DNA from: Pseudomonadota bacterium
GTDB taxonomy: Bacteria > Desulfobacterota > Desulfarculia > Desulfarculales > Desulfarculaceae
Length of the DNA: 60,286 nt
Assembly: GCA_018902755.1 (NCBI GenBank)
Contig: JAHIQI010000013.1
Span: 1 to 60,286 of the forward strand
Direction of reading: 5' to 3'
Part shown: positions 49,777 through 58,287 of the stretch, one piece after another
Layout of the letters: each line of letters begins with the position of its first letter
Position numbering within the stretch: the first letter of the stretch is position 1
Position numbers and translations under genes: made by a program
The notes under the pieces: model-generated
Database searches by the model: none
Told to the model about the DNA's origin: nothing
Seen by the model: only the letters and a program-made list of their open reading frames with translations

Positions 49777-50880
49777 TCACGCCTTTTGGGCCGCCTTGCG
49801 GTCCAGCACGCAGATGTGCCCGGCCGGGTCGAAGCACTGGTTGCACGAGCGGCAGCGGGGCTGGTGGGCGGAGTCGTCTCGCCAGCGATTCACCAGGTCC
49901 GGCTCGCTGATCAGGGTGCGGCTCAAGGAAAAGTAGGCGATGGCCGTGGTGTCCAGCATCTGTTGCAACATCCTCGCGTCGCGGTTGCCCCCCACCAGGA
50001 TAACCGGCGCCTTCACCGCCCTGGCCACCGCCTCGGCGTAGGGGCGGTAGTAGGACTGCCGCTCGGGCTTGAGGATGTGGGGCTTCACGAAGTAGGTGTC
50101 CGGGTCCTTGGTGCGCACCCCCCCGCTTATCTCGATGCCGTCGATGCCCAGGCCGTCCAAAATGCGGCAGGCCTCCAGGCTCTCAGCCGCGCTGAGGCCG
50201 CCGGGCATGTGGTCCGCGCTGTTTATCTTGATGAGCACCGGGTAGCTGTGGCCGGTCTCCCGGCGGATGGCCGCCAGAATCTCCCGGTGGATGCGGCAGC
50301 GGTTTTCCAAGGACCCGCCGTAGGCGTCTTCGCGGCGGTTGAAATAGGGCGACAGGAACTGGCTGAGCAGATAGCCGTGGGAGCTGTGCATTTGCACGCA
50401 GTCGAAACCCGCCCGCTGAGCCCGCCCGGCGGCCAGGGCGAAGGCCTCCACCAGGCTCTGGATGTCGCCCAGGCTCATAGGCTGGGGCACCACCTCGGTG
50501 GCTGGGTGGGGCACCGCCGAGGGCCCCCAGATGAGGCGCCCCTCGGGACGATAGTTGGTGAAAGAGCCGCCGTAGGCCAGTTGCAGGCCGATGGCCGCGC
50601 CCCGCTGGTGCACCCCCTCGGTGAGCCGCTCCAGATCCGGCACGCAGGCGTCGTCGTAGATGCCCAACATGCCGGGGTTGGGCTGCTCCTGAGCGGTGAC
50701 AAAGGCGTAGCCAGGGAAAATCAGAGCCGCGCCGCCCTCGGCGATGTCCAGCAGGGTCCGCTCCAGGCGGGGGGTGAGGCGGCCCTGGCCGTCGGCCATG
50801 CGCTCCCAGGTGGCCGAGCGCATCAGGCGGTTGCGCAGGGTCATGCCCGCCAGGTTAGTGGATTCAAACAATGACGGCAT
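49777..50880 (-). CDS. old yellow enzyme-type NADH:flavin oxidoreductase with Fe-S cysteines
   Basis: The 367-residue protein has the OYE TIM barrel: LRNRLMRSATWE, GFDCVQMHSSHGYLLSQFLSP and DAYGGSLENRCR. Near the C-terminus the [4Fe-4S] motif C343/C346/C349/C357 (CRSCNQCF, then C) is that of 2,4-dienoyl-CoA reductase and trimethylamine dehydrogenase. It lacks the C-terminal FAD/NAD domain of those enzymes and is therefore shorter. It reduces an activated C=C, possibly an unsaturated CoA ester. GGGAGGG precedes the ATG. Confidence 0.9.
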   Translation of the reverse strand: MPSLFESTNLAGMTLRNRLMRSATWERMADGQGRLTPRLERTLLDIAEGGAALIFPGYAFVTAQEQPNPGMLGIYDDACVPDLERLTEGVHQRGAAIGLQLAYGGSFTNYRPEGRLIWGPSAVPHPATEVVPQPMSLGDIQSLVEAFALAAGRAQRAGFDCVQMHSSHGYLLSQFLSPYFNRREDAYGGSLENRCRIHREILAAIRRETGHSYPVLIKINSADHMPGGLSAAESLEACRILDGLGIDGIEISGGVRTKDPDTYFVKPHILKPERQSYYRPYAEAVARAVKAPVILVGGNRDARMLQQMLDTTAIAYFSLSRTLISEPDLVNRWRDDSAHQPRCRSCNQCFDPAGHICVLDRKAAQKA

Positions 50881-50903
50881 GCCCTACCCTCCCGAACTTT
50901 TTG

Positions 50904-50931
50904 ATTGAACCGCGTCGTCGGCCTCGGTCAA
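50904..50931 (-). promoter_or_regulatory. promoter candidate of the OYE-type gene
   Basis: On the minus strand TTGACC (50931-50926), 16 bases, TTCAAT (50909-50904). The start would lie about 17 bases before the ATG, so the leader is short but still holds the ribosome site. Confidence 0.4.
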
Positions 50932-50995
50932 TGTACAACAAAAGCGGTTTTGCAGGCCACCTCCTGACACAATGTGACCTAACCGGCTAAATTTA

Positions 50996-51025
50996 TTGAC
51001 AACCATGCCCGTCATTCTGTAAGAA
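50996..51025 (+). promoter_or_regulatory. promoter candidate of the tartrate/malate-type dehydrogenase gene
   Basis: A perfect TTGACA (50996-51001) is followed after 18 bases by TAAGAA (51020-51025), a weak -10. It would give a leader of about 160 bases. Confidence 0.35.
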
Positions 51026-51191
51026 ACATGGCGAGGCCCAGTTCCCCCTCTCGGTCGGGAGGCTGCCCCTCTTCAGCAGACAAAACCTCTTCGCGCTATC
51101 CAGGCGAATTCCCGCCGTGATCGCCCGCCAGAGGACTGAAAGCTTTTTGAACCAAGCGCATCGCCCGGCGGTGCCCGGAGGAGACACGACC

Positions 51192-52277
51192 ATGAAGACC
51201 TACTCCATTGCCAACATCCCCGGAGACGGCGTGGGCGCGGAGATCGCCCTGGAGGCCGTAAAAATACTCGCCGCCGCGGGCGACAAGTTCGGCTTCGCCT
51301 GCAAGGTGGAAAGCTACGACTGGGGCTGCGACTACTACCTGAAGCACGGCGAAATGGGCCCCAAGGACAGACTGGACACCCTCAAGGATTTCGACGCCAT
51401 CTTCCTGGGCTGCATCGGCGACGCGGCCAAGGTGCCGGACCACGTGTCGCTCACCATCCTCCTGGATATCCGCAAGGGCTTCGACCAGTACGTGAACCTG
51501 AGGCCCATCAAACTCTATCCCGGCGTGTACTCCCCCATCCGCACCGCCACCCCCCAGAGCGTGGACTTCATGGTGGTGCGCGAGAACACCGAAGGCGAAT
51601 ACGCGGGCACCGGCGGCTACTTCAAGCCGGACCAGCCCGAGGGCTTCGCCTATCAGACCGCCATCTTCTCGCGCAAGGGCTGCGACCGGGTGATCCGCTA
51701 CGCCTTTGAGCTGGCCCGCGGCCGCAAGGGCCGGATCGAGGGCGACCAGGTGGGCATGGTCACCAACTGCACCAAGTCCAACGCGCTCAACTACTCCATG
51801 GTCTACTGGGACAAGATTTACCGCGAGGTGGCGGCGGACTACCCGGACATCAAGCAAGACATGGCTCTGGTGGACGCCATGACCATGTGGATGGTGAAAA
51901 ACCCCGAGTACTTCGACGTGGTGGTGGCCTCCAACCTCTTCGGCGACATAATCACCGACCTGGGGGCCATGCTCCAGGGGGGCATGGGCTTTGCCGCCGG
52001 GGGCAACATCAACCCGGAAAAGGACTACCCCTCCATGTTCGAGCCCATCCACGGCTCGGCCCCCAAGTACGCGGGCAAGGGCGTGGTCAACCCCATCGCC
52101 ACCATCGAGTCGGTGCGCATGATGCTCGACCACCTGGGCGAGGCCGAGGCGGCCCAGGCGGTGCAGGACGCGGAGATCAAGGTGCTGGAAGCGGGCCAGG
52201 TGCGCACCAAGGACATGGGCGGCACGGCCAGCACCTCCCAGATGGGCGACGCGGTCAAGGCGGCCCTGTTGGCCTAA
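51192..52277 (+). CDS. tartrate/D-malate/isopropylmalate-type beta-decarboxylating dehydrogenase
   Basis: The 361-residue product has the family's opening IANIPGDGVGAEIALEAVKIL and NLRPIKLYPGV with VVRENTEGEYAG. It also has VTNCTKSNALNYSMVYW and the metal/NAD segment SNLFGDIITDLGAMLQGGMG with EPIHGSAPKYAGKG. The pattern is closest to the TtuC/YeaU group (tartrate dehydrogenase/D-malate dehydrogenase) rather than to leucine-pathway LeuB. GGAGGAG precedes the ATG at 51192. It is monocistronic, with a terminator just downstream. The substrate among D-malate, tartrate or 3-isopropylmalate cannot be fixed by eye. Confidence 0.85.
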   Translation: MKTYSIANIPGDGVGAEIALEAVKILAAAGDKFGFACKVESYDWGCDYYLKHGEMGPKDRLDTLKDFDAIFLGCIGDAAKVPDHVSLTILLDIRKGFDQYVNLRPIKLYPGVYSPIRTATPQSVDFMVVRENTEGEYAGTGGYFKPDQPEGFAYQTAIFSRKGCDRVIRYAFELARGRKGRIEGDQVGMVTNCTKSNALNYSMVYWDKIYREVAADYPDIKQDMALVDAMTMWMVKNPEYFDVVVASNLFGDIITDLGAMLQGGMGFAAGGNINPEKDYPSMFEPIHGSAPKYAGKGVVNPIATIESVRMMLDHLGEAEAAQAVQDAEIKVLEAGQVRTKDMGGTASTSQMGDAVKAALLA

Positions 52278-52296
52278 GCCACCATCTAAACGTGAG

Positions 52297-52332
52297 CAGG
52301 GGCTCGGTGCATCACCGGGCCCCTGTCTTTTT
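52297..52332 (+). terminator. terminator after the dehydrogenase gene
   Basis: A 13-bp stem with one G-U pair (52297-52309 with 52313-52325) is followed by TCTTTTT. It lies between convergent genes and closes the plus-strand gene. Confidence 0.88.
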
Positions 52333-52348
52333 GCCCCGCGGCCGCGCC

Positions 52349-53236
52349 CTAGGAGCCCGCCGCCTTCCGCACCGCTTTCCAGGCCTGGTCGGCCCGGTAA
52401 GAGCTGCGCACGTAGGGCGAGGAGGCCACGTACTTGAAGCCCATGGCCAGAGCCTCCCGCTTGAACTGCTCGAACTCATCGGGGGTAACGAAACGCTCCA
52501 CCGGGGCGTGCTCTGTCGATGGCGCCAGGTACTGCCCCAGGGTGAGGATGTCGCAGTCCGCGCCGCGCAGGTCGCGGAGCACGCCCAGCACCTCCTCGCG
52601 GGTCTCGCCCAGGCCCAGCATGATGCCCGACTTGCTGGCCGTGGCCGGGGACACCCGCTTCACCGAGGCCACCACTTCCAAGGAGCGCGCATAGATGGCC
52701 CCCCGGCGCACCGGGCCGTAGAAGCGGGGCACGGTCTCCAGGTTGTGGGCGATCACCTCGGGACCGGCCTGGGCCACCAGCTCCAGCAATTCCACCCTGC
52801 CCTGGAAGTCGGGGATCAGCACCTCCACGCTGGTCTGGGGGCTGAGCTTTTTCACCCGGCGCACCGCCTCGGCGAACTGGCCCGCGCCCTGGTCGGGCAG
52901 GTCGTCGCGGGTCACCGAGGTGATGACCACGTGCTTCAGCCCCAAATCGGCGGCGGTTTGGGCCAAGCGGGCGGGTTCCTCCGGGTCCGGCGGGGCGGGG
53001 CGGCCACCCTTCACCGCGCAGAAGCGGCAGCCCCGAGTGCAGACGTCGCCCAGGATGAGGAAGGTGGCCGTGCCGCAGGAAAAGCACTCGCCCTGGTTGG
53101 GGCACTGGGCCTCCACACACACCGTGTTGAGCGCCTGCCCCTCCATGAGGGCGCGCATGCGGCGCAGACTCTCCTGGTCCGGCGCTTTCTGCACCAGCCA
53201 GGCGGGGCGGTTGTGGGGGGTGCCTCCCTGGGACAT
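52349..53236 (-). CDS. lipA: lipoyl synthase
   Basis: The 295-residue product has both lipoyl-synthase iron-sulfur sites: the auxiliary cluster C40/C45/C51 (CVEAQCPNQGEC) and the radical SAM cluster C66/C70/C73 (CTRGCRFC). It also has VVITSVTRDDLPDQGA and the C-terminal SSPYVRSSYRAD, whose RSSY motif carries the Ser ligand. It inserts two sulfurs into octanoyl groups of lipoyl domains. The ATG at 53236 lies seven bases past the stop of the alcohol dehydrogenase gene. No lipB or lplA is adjacent. Confidence 0.95.
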   Translation of the reverse strand: MSQGGTPHNRPAWLVQKAPDQESLRRMRALMEGQALNTVCVEAQCPNQGECFSCGTATFLILGDVCTRGCRFCAVKGGRPAPPDPEEPARLAQTAADLGLKHVVITSVTRDDLPDQGAGQFAEAVRRVKKLSPQTSVEVLIPDFQGRVELLELVAQAGPEVIAHNLETVPRFYGPVRRGAIYARSLEVVASVKRVSPATASKSGIMLGLGETREEVLGVLRDLRGADCDILTLGQYLAPSTEHAPVERFVTPDEFEQFKREALAMGFKYVASSPYVRSSYRADQAWKAVRKAAGS

Positions 53237-53243
53237 GGCCCGT

Positions 53244-54278
53244 CTACTCTCCCGGCCGCAGCAGGTACTTGATGCCCGCTTGGTCGCGGGACAGCTCAAA
53301 GGCCCGCTGCCAATCGCTCAAGGGCATCTCCGCGCTGATCAAGGGGGTCAGGTCCAGGGAGCCGTCACCCAAAAGGGCCAGGGAGCGCTCCCAGGTCTGG
53401 CGGTTGTGCACAAAGGCCCCGCGCAGCACCACCTCTTTGAGGGTGAGCTGGTCCAGGTCCACCTTGGCCGGCCCCCCTGCCAGGCCCACCTGCACCACCG
53501 AGCCCTGACGGCGCACGTTGGCCAGGGCCGCGCTGAGGGCCGGGCCCGCGCCGGAGCACTCCCAGGCCGCGGCAAAGCCGTCGCCCTTAGTGAATTCCCT
53601 GGCGGCATGGCCCAGATCTTCGCGGTCCACCATGACCGTGGCCGCCGCCCCCAAACGAGCGGCCAGATCCAAACGGGCCTGGTCCTTGGAGGTGCCGCAG
53701 ATCAAGACCGGCACCCCGGCCTGCGCCAGCACCAACAGCACCAAAAGGCCGATGGGCCCCGGCCCGCTGACCAGGGCGGGGCCTTGGTCAAAGGCCACGC
53801 CACGCTCCAGAACCGCGTGCACCGCCACTGCCAGGGGTTCCACCATGGCCCCTTGGGCGAAGCTCACGCTCTCGGGCAACCTGTGCAAGCCGGAAGCCCG
53901 CACCAGGGCGTACTCGGCCATGCTCCCGTCCACCCCGTAGCCATAGGCCAGGCGCTCGGGGCAAAGGTTGCTCTGGCCCTCGGCGCAATACACGCAAGCG
54001 CCGCAGGAGGAGGCCTGGCTCTCGCTGACCACCCTCTGGCCAACCTGCCAGCCCGCCACCTCCGGGCCCAGCCCGGCCACCTCGCCCGCGAACTCGTGGC
54101 CCAGGGTCACCGGCGGGCGAACCTTGTCGAAGCGGCCTTCCCAGATGTGCAGGTCCGTGCCGCAGATGCCCACGCTTTTTACTTTTAACAGCACCTGGCC
54201 GGGGCCGGGCGAGGGGGTGGCAACCTCCACCAGTTCCACGTGCCCTTCCCCGTCCGCCAGCTTGCGCAGCGCTTTCAT
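53244..54278 (-). CDS. zinc-containing alcohol dehydrogenase, sorbitol/threonine dehydrogenase type
   Basis: The 344-residue MDR protein has catalytic zinc ligands Cys39 (GICGTDLH) and His61/Glu62 (GHEFAGEV), structural zinc ligands C92/C95/C98/C106 (CGACVYCAEGQSNLC), and the NAD site VSGPGPIGLLVLL. It oxidises a secondary alcohol with NAD(P)+. It lies just downstream of an SDR and upstream of lipA. The start is the ATG at 54278; the long upstream frame overlaps the SDR gene and is not coding. Substrate unknown. Confidence 0.9.
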   Translation of the reverse strand: MKALRKLADGEGHVELVEVATPSPGPGQVLLKVKSVGICGTDLHIWEGRFDKVRPPVTLGHEFAGEVAGLGPEVAGWQVGQRVVSESQASSCGACVYCAEGQSNLCPERLAYGYGVDGSMAEYALVRASGLHRLPESVSFAQGAMVEPLAVAVHAVLERGVAFDQGPALVSGPGPIGLLVLLVLAQAGVPVLICGTSKDQARLDLAARLGAAATVMVDREDLGHAAREFTKGDGFAAAWECSGAGPALSAALANVRRQGSVVQVGLAGGPAKVDLDQLTLKEVVLRGAFVHNRQTWERSLALLGDGSLDLTPLISAEMPLSDWQRAFELSRDQAGIKYLLRPGE

Positions 54279-54307
54279 TTTGCTCTTTCCAGGGCAGGCC
54301 CGCGGGC

Positions 54308-55036
54308 CTAGTCCATGAACTGGCCGCCGTTGATGTCGATGATCTCGCCGGTGAGATAGTCGCTGTCTGGCCCGGCCAGGAACAGGGCCAGGGCGGCCAC
54401 TTCCTTGGCCTCGCCCACCCGCCCCAGGGGGATGGTCTGCTTGTAGGAGGAGTAGTCGCCCTTGGACAGGCCCTTGCTCATGTCCGTGGCGATCACTCCG
54501 GGAGCCATGGCATTGACGTTGATGCCAAAGGGAGACAACTCCCGGGCCAGGGACATGGTGAAGCACATTATGCCCGCCTTGGAGGCGCTATAGGCGCTGC
54601 CCGCCACGATGCCCCCCATCTTGCCGGAGATGGAGCCCAGGTTGATTATTTTGCCCGCGCCCTGGGCTTTCATGGCCGGGGCAAAGGCCTTGGAACACAG
54701 AAAGGTGCCCTTGAGGTTCACGTCCATCACCCGGTCCCAGTCGTTCTCGGTGAGTTCCTCCACCGTGCCGGGGATGCAGATTCCCGCGTTGTTCACCAGG
54801 ATGTCCAGGCCGCCCCACTGGGCCAGCAGGTCGGCCGCCGCACGGGAAACCATCTCCCCGGAGGACACGTCCACCTTGGCGGTGATGGGAAAATTATTGG
54901 GCGGCAGGCCGGCCGTTTCTATCTGCCAGTCCCAGATCGCCACCTTGGCGCCCTCGCCCGCCATGGCGGTGGCGATGGCCAGGCCCAGCCCGGCGGCCCC
55001 GCCGGTCACCAAAGCCCTTTTGCCAGCTAAGCGCAT
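54308..55036 (-). CDS. short-chain dehydrogenase/reductase, FabG-like
   Basis: The 242-residue product is a classical SDR: TGGAAGLG (11-18), NNAG (82-85), catalytic Ser137, Tyr149 and Lys153 (YSASK), and a C-terminal INGGQFMD. The coenzyme is probably NAD(H): the second strand ends IWDWQ with an acidic residue. It could supply 3-hydroxyacyl-CoA or keto reduction. It sits 29 bases upstream of the alcohol dehydrogenase gene and 3 bases after a VOC gene. Confidence 0.92.
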   Translation of the reverse strand: MRLAGKRALVTGGAAGLGLAIATAMAGEGAKVAIWDWQIETAGLPPNNFPITAKVDVSSGEMVSRAAADLLAQWGGLDILVNNAGICIPGTVEELTENDWDRVMDVNLKGTFLCSKAFAPAMKAQGAGKIINLGSISGKMGGIVAGSAYSASKAGIMCFTMSLARELSPFGINVNAMAPGVIATDMSKGLSKGDYSSYKQTIPLGRVGEAKEVAALALFLAGPDSDYLTGEIIDINGGQFMD

Positions 55037-55039
55037 GAA

Positions 55040-55477
55040 TCAAGCCCCCTCGCTGTATTCCACCAATTCTATGGTCACCCCTTCGGGGTCCTTCATGTAG
55101 GTGGCCAAAACCCCGGGCCTGAGCACCTGGGGAGGGCAGTTGAACTCCACCCCTTCCTTTACCAGGCGATCGTAAAGCTCCTGAAGGCCGGTCACGGTCA
55201 ACGCGAAATGAATCAGCCCGTAGTCGCACTGGCGGCCCGAGCCCACCGCCCGGCCCTTGGGGCTCTTGTAGTCGAAAAGCTCAATATGAGAGCCGTAGCC
55301 CTTGAGCATTACCATGTGGGCCTTGACATTCTCAAGCCCCACCACCTTGGACATCTCCACCCCGCCTCTTTGGGGATGGTCCCACTCCACCTCGAAGCCC
55401 AACAAGTCCCGGTAAAAGTGCAACGCCCGGTCCAGGTCGGCCACCGAGATGCCCACATGATGCCACTGTGCCTGCAT
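55040..55477 (-). CDS. glyoxalase-fold (VOC) protein, methylmalonyl-CoA epimerase-like size
   Basis: The 145-residue protein contains two VOC modules with metal-ligand-like HHVGISVADLDRALHFY, SHIELFDY, LIHFALTV and GVTIELVEY. That set of His and Glu residues fits an active metal site. It could be an epimerase or lyase. GGTGAG precedes the ATG at 55477. It lies three bases before the SDR gene, in the unit that follows livK. Confidence 0.82.
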   Translation of the reverse strand: MQAQWHHVGISVADLDRALHFYRDLLGFEVEWDHPQRGGVEMSKVVGLENVKAHMVMLKGYGSHIELFDYKSPKGRAVGSGRQCDYGLIHFALTVTGLQELYDRLVKEGVEFNCPPQVLRPGVLATYMKDPEGVTIELVEYSEGA

Positions 55478-55494
55478 TATTCTCACCGCCTCAC

Positions 55495-55543
55495 AAAAAA
55501 ATTTAGGAGAAGCCGGGCGGGCCGCCCTGGGGCGACCCACCCG
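55495..55543 (-). terminator. terminator-like hairpin after livK
   Basis: A 14-bp stem with two G-U pairs (55514-55527 with 55530-55543) is followed, after 12 bases on the minus strand, by a T7 run (plus-strand A's near 55495-55501). The distance to the T-run makes it leaky at best; it may stabilise livK mRNA and reduce expression of the genes beyond it. Confidence 0.5.
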
Positions 55544-55555
55544 ACTGGAGGGGCT

Positions 55556-56764
55556 TTACTTGGGCTGGTAAGGCTTCCAGCCGCTTTCTTCCAAAGTCAG
55601 GCTGACGTCCTTGGCCGGGAGCACCATGACCGGGGTGGGATAGGCGAAGGGATAGTACTTGGTCTTGCCCTTCACCACGCCGACCACCGCGGGGCTCTGG
55701 TTCTGGTGGTCTTGTTTACGCATGGTCATGTTGCCCACGGGACCAGTGTAAGTCAGGTCCTCAAAGGCCTTTATGATCTTGTCGGTGTCGAAGCTGCCGG
55801 CCTTCTTCACCGCCTCGATGTACATCTTGGTGCCCAGGTAGGCCTCCATGATCACGAAGCTCGGCCACTTGCCGCCGCTGGTCTTGTGGAAGGTGTCCTC
55901 GAACTCCTTGGCCCGGGGGTTGTTCACGCCCAGCAGGTACATGTTGGCCTGCACGCAGCCGATGGCCGCATCGCCGGCCACCGCGCCCACGCCGTCATCG
56001 TCCAGGAAGGTGCAACCGATGGGCAGGTTCATGCCCAGGCTGCGGGACTGCACGATAAGCTGGGTCAGGTCGGTGCCCCAGTTGCCGCTGATCACGTAGT
56101 CGGCGCCGGAGGCCTGGATCTTGCTGATGTAGGGACCGAAGTCCTTGTTGAACACCTTGTGAAACTCGCTGCCCACCACCTTGGTGCCGGGAGCCAGCTT
56201 CTCGATGAACATCTTGTAGTACTTGGCCACGTCATGACCCCAGGAGTAGTCCTGGTTGATCAGGAAGACCTTCTTGTAGCCCTTTTGGGCGAAGTAGTGG
56301 GCCAGAGCCTTGACGTGCATGCCCGCGTTCAGGCAGGTGCGGAAGGTGTAGGGGGTGAAGTTCTCACCGGTGATGCCCATGGCCTCGGCGTTGGTGTCCA
56401 GGTAGATCTTCTTGTAGCGGGGCATGGTCTGGGCGATGGCGCCGCCCACGCCCGAGGAGGAGCCCTGGATGATGACTTCGCACTTGTCCTGAAGCACCAT
56501 GCGCTTTACGTTGCGCACCGCGACTTCGCCCTTCATCTGGTTGTCCATGATCACCAGTTCGATCTTCTTGCCCAACAGGCCGCCGGCGTCGTTGGCTTCC
56601 TTGACCGCGGCTTCAATGCCCCAGATGGTGCGGTCGCCGTTGGACTTGAAGGCGCCGGAGCGAATCTCGTTCACTCCGAATTTCACCACGCCGCCAGCCA
56701 TGGCCGCGGTGGCCACCATGGCCAAAGCAGCGGCGATAGCCAGAACCAAACCTATTTTTCTCAT
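55556..56764 (-). CDS. livK: branched-chain amino acid-type ABC transporter substrate-binding protein
   Basis: The 402-residue product has a signal peptide (hydrophobic 4-23, cleavage after AMAG) and the type I periplasmic binding fold (VVKFGVNEIRSGAFKSNGD, GGLLGKKIELVIMDNQ, IIQGSSSGVGGA, FRTCLNAGMH). It delivers substrate to LivHM. In anaerobes such systems also import aromatic acids, so the amino acid is not certain. GGGAGAGAGG precedes the ATG. A very stable hairpin lies in the gap after livF. Confidence 0.88.
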   Translation of the reverse strand: MRKIGLVLAIAAALAMVATAAMAGGVVKFGVNEIRSGAFKSNGDRTIWGIEAAVKEANDAGGLLGKKIELVIMDNQMKGEVAVRNVKRMVLQDKCEVIIQGSSSGVGGAIAQTMPRYKKIYLDTNAEAMGITGENFTPYTFRTCLNAGMHVKALAHYFAQKGYKKVFLINQDYSWGHDVAKYYKMFIEKLAPGTKVVGSEFHKVFNKDFGPYISKIQASGADYVISGNWGTDLTQLIVQSRSLGMNLPIGCTFLDDDGVGAVAGDAAIGCVQANMYLLGVNNPRAKEFEDTFHKTSGGKWPSFVIMEAYLGTKMYIEAVKKAGSFDTDKIIKAFEDLTYTGPVGNMTMRKQDHQNQSPAVVGVVKGKTKYYPFAYPTPVMVLPAKDVSLTLEESGWKPYQPK

Positions 56765-56794
56765 AGTCCTACCTCTCTCCCTGGTAAGGTTGCC

Positions 56795-56810
56795 GGCCGC
56801 CGAAGCGGCC
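56795..56810 (-). other. UUCG-tetraloop hairpin between livF and livK
   Basis: On the minus strand GGCCGC-TTCG-GCGGCC is a perfect 6-bp stem with the ultra-stable UUCG loop, 20 bases past the livF stop and 31 before livK. It can protect livK mRNA from 5' decay after processing. Confidence 0.65.
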
Positions 56811-56829
56811 TATAAATTCCCTCGTTCCA

Positions 56830-57540
56830 TCAAACCTCCAGGTATTCCTTGCGGATATCCTGGCGTGATTCCAGTTCGGCCGGCGTGCCGGTCCACTTGA
56901 TGTCGCCCTTGCTGAGCACATACAAGCGCTGGGCCAGGCCCAGGCACACGTTGAGCTTTTGTTCCACCAACAACACCGTGGTGCCGGTGCTGTTGATCTG
57001 GTGGATCACCTCGTTGACCCGCTCCACGATGATGGGGGCCAGCCCCTCGGTGGGCTCGTCGATGAGGATCAGGTCCGGATTGCCCATTAGGGTGCGCACG
57101 ATGGTGAGCATCTGCATCTCTCCGCCGGAGAGCACCCCGCCCTTTTGGTTGCGACGATCGGCCAGGCGCGGGAAGTTGTCATAGGCCCGCTCCAAGGTCC
57201 AGCCGTCCACCACTTCCTTTTTCATGTGGCCGGGCTTTATGCCCATCAAGAGGTTCTGATGCACCGTGAGGTTGGGGAAGATCCAGCGCTCCTCGGGCAC
57301 GAACCCCAGCCCGGCCATGGCGATCTGGTGGGGGGTCTTGCCGGCTATCTCCTGGCCCTTGAAGACGATGGAGCCGGAGGCAGGCTTCACCAGGCCCATG
57401 ATGGTCATCATGGTGGTGGTCTTGCCCACCCCGTTGCGCCCCACCAAGGCCACGATCTCGCCCTGCTTCACTTCCAGGCTGATGTCGAAGAGCACGTGGC
57501 TCTCGCCGTAATAGGTATTGACCTTGTCCAGTTTCAGCAT
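56830..57540 (-). CDS. livF: branched-chain amino acid ABC transporter ATP-binding protein LivF
   Basis: The 236-residue ATPase has Walker A GRNGVGKTTTM, signature LSGGEMQML, Walker B LILIDEPTEGL and the H-loop region. It is a LivF-type subunit, shorter than LivG. It overlaps the livG stop by seven bases. With LivG it drives the importer. Confidence 0.95.
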   Translation of the reverse strand: MLKLDKVNTYYGESHVLFDISLEVKQGEIVALVGRNGVGKTTTMMTIMGLVKPASGSIVFKGQEIAGKTPHQIAMAGLGFVPEERWIFPNLTVHQNLLMGIKPGHMKKEVVDGWTLERAYDNFPRLADRRNQKGGVLSGGEMQMLTIVRTLMGNPDLILIDEPTEGLAPIIVERVNEVIHQINSTGTTVLLVEQKLNVCLGLAQRLYVLSKGDIKWTGTPAELESRQDIRKEYLEV

Positions 57541-58283
57541 GCGATTCCCGTCCCCAGATAGGCCTCTTGCACCTTGGGATGGTTGCGTATCTCCTCCGGG
57601 GTGCCGCTGGCCAGCACCTCGCCGTAGCTGATCACCGTGATCACATCGGCCAGGGAGAACACCACCTCCATGTCGTGTTCGATAATCATCAGGGTCTTGC
57701 CCTCGGTCACCCGGTCCACCAGCTTCACCGCCTCGCGGGTCTCGTCGATGCTCATGCCCGCGGTGGGCTCGTCCAGAAGGATCATCTCCGGCTGGGAAGC
57801 CAGCACCAGGCCGATCTCCAGGGCCCGCTGCTCGCCGTAGGCCATCTCACCGGCTAGGTGGTCGGCCTTGGCCTCCAGGCCGATCTCCTCCAGGATGCCC
57901 ATGCTCTCCCGGTTGACCTCCTCCATGCCCGCCACGGTGCGCCAGAAGTTGAAGCGCACCCCGTGGCGCGAGAGCACCACCGAGCGCACGTTCTCCAAGA
58001 CGGTGAGACCGGGAAAGACGTTGGTTATCTGGAAGGAGCGCCCCAGGCCCAGGCGGTTGATGCGGTAAGGCTGCAGGCCGCTAATCTTTTGGCCCTTGAA
58101 GTAGATGTCGCCCGCGCTGGGCTTGTAGTGGCCGCTGAGCAGGTTGAAAAAAGTGGTCTTGCCCGCTCCGTTGGGGCCGATGATGGCGTGGCGCTGGCCT
58201 TTTTTCACCGCCAAATCGATGCCGCAGATGATCTCCAGATCACCAAACTTTTTACACAGTCCCTTGACCTCCAACATGTTCAC
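57534..58283 (-). CDS. livG: branched-chain amino acid ABC transporter ATP-binding protein LivG
   Basis: The 249-residue ATPase has Walker A GPNGAGKTTF, a LivG-type signature YGEQRALEIGL and Walker B MILLDEPTAGM. The GTG at 58283 follows GGGAGGG and is the likelier start; the ATG at 58277 is also possible. It begins four bases after livM. Confidence 0.94.
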   Translation of the reverse strand: MNMLEVKGLCKKFGDLEIICGIDLAVKKGQRHAIIGPNGAGKTTFFNLLSGHYKPSAGDIYFKGQKISGLQPYRINRLGLGRSFQITNVFPGLTVLENVRSVVLSRHGVRFNFWRTVAGMEEVNRESMGILEEIGLEAKADHLAGEMAYGEQRALEIGLVLASQPEMILLDEPTAGMSIDETREAVKLVDRVTEGKTLMIIEHDMEVVFSLADVITVISYGEVLASGTPEEIRNHPKVQEAYLGTGIAC

Positions 58284-58287
58284 AGGC

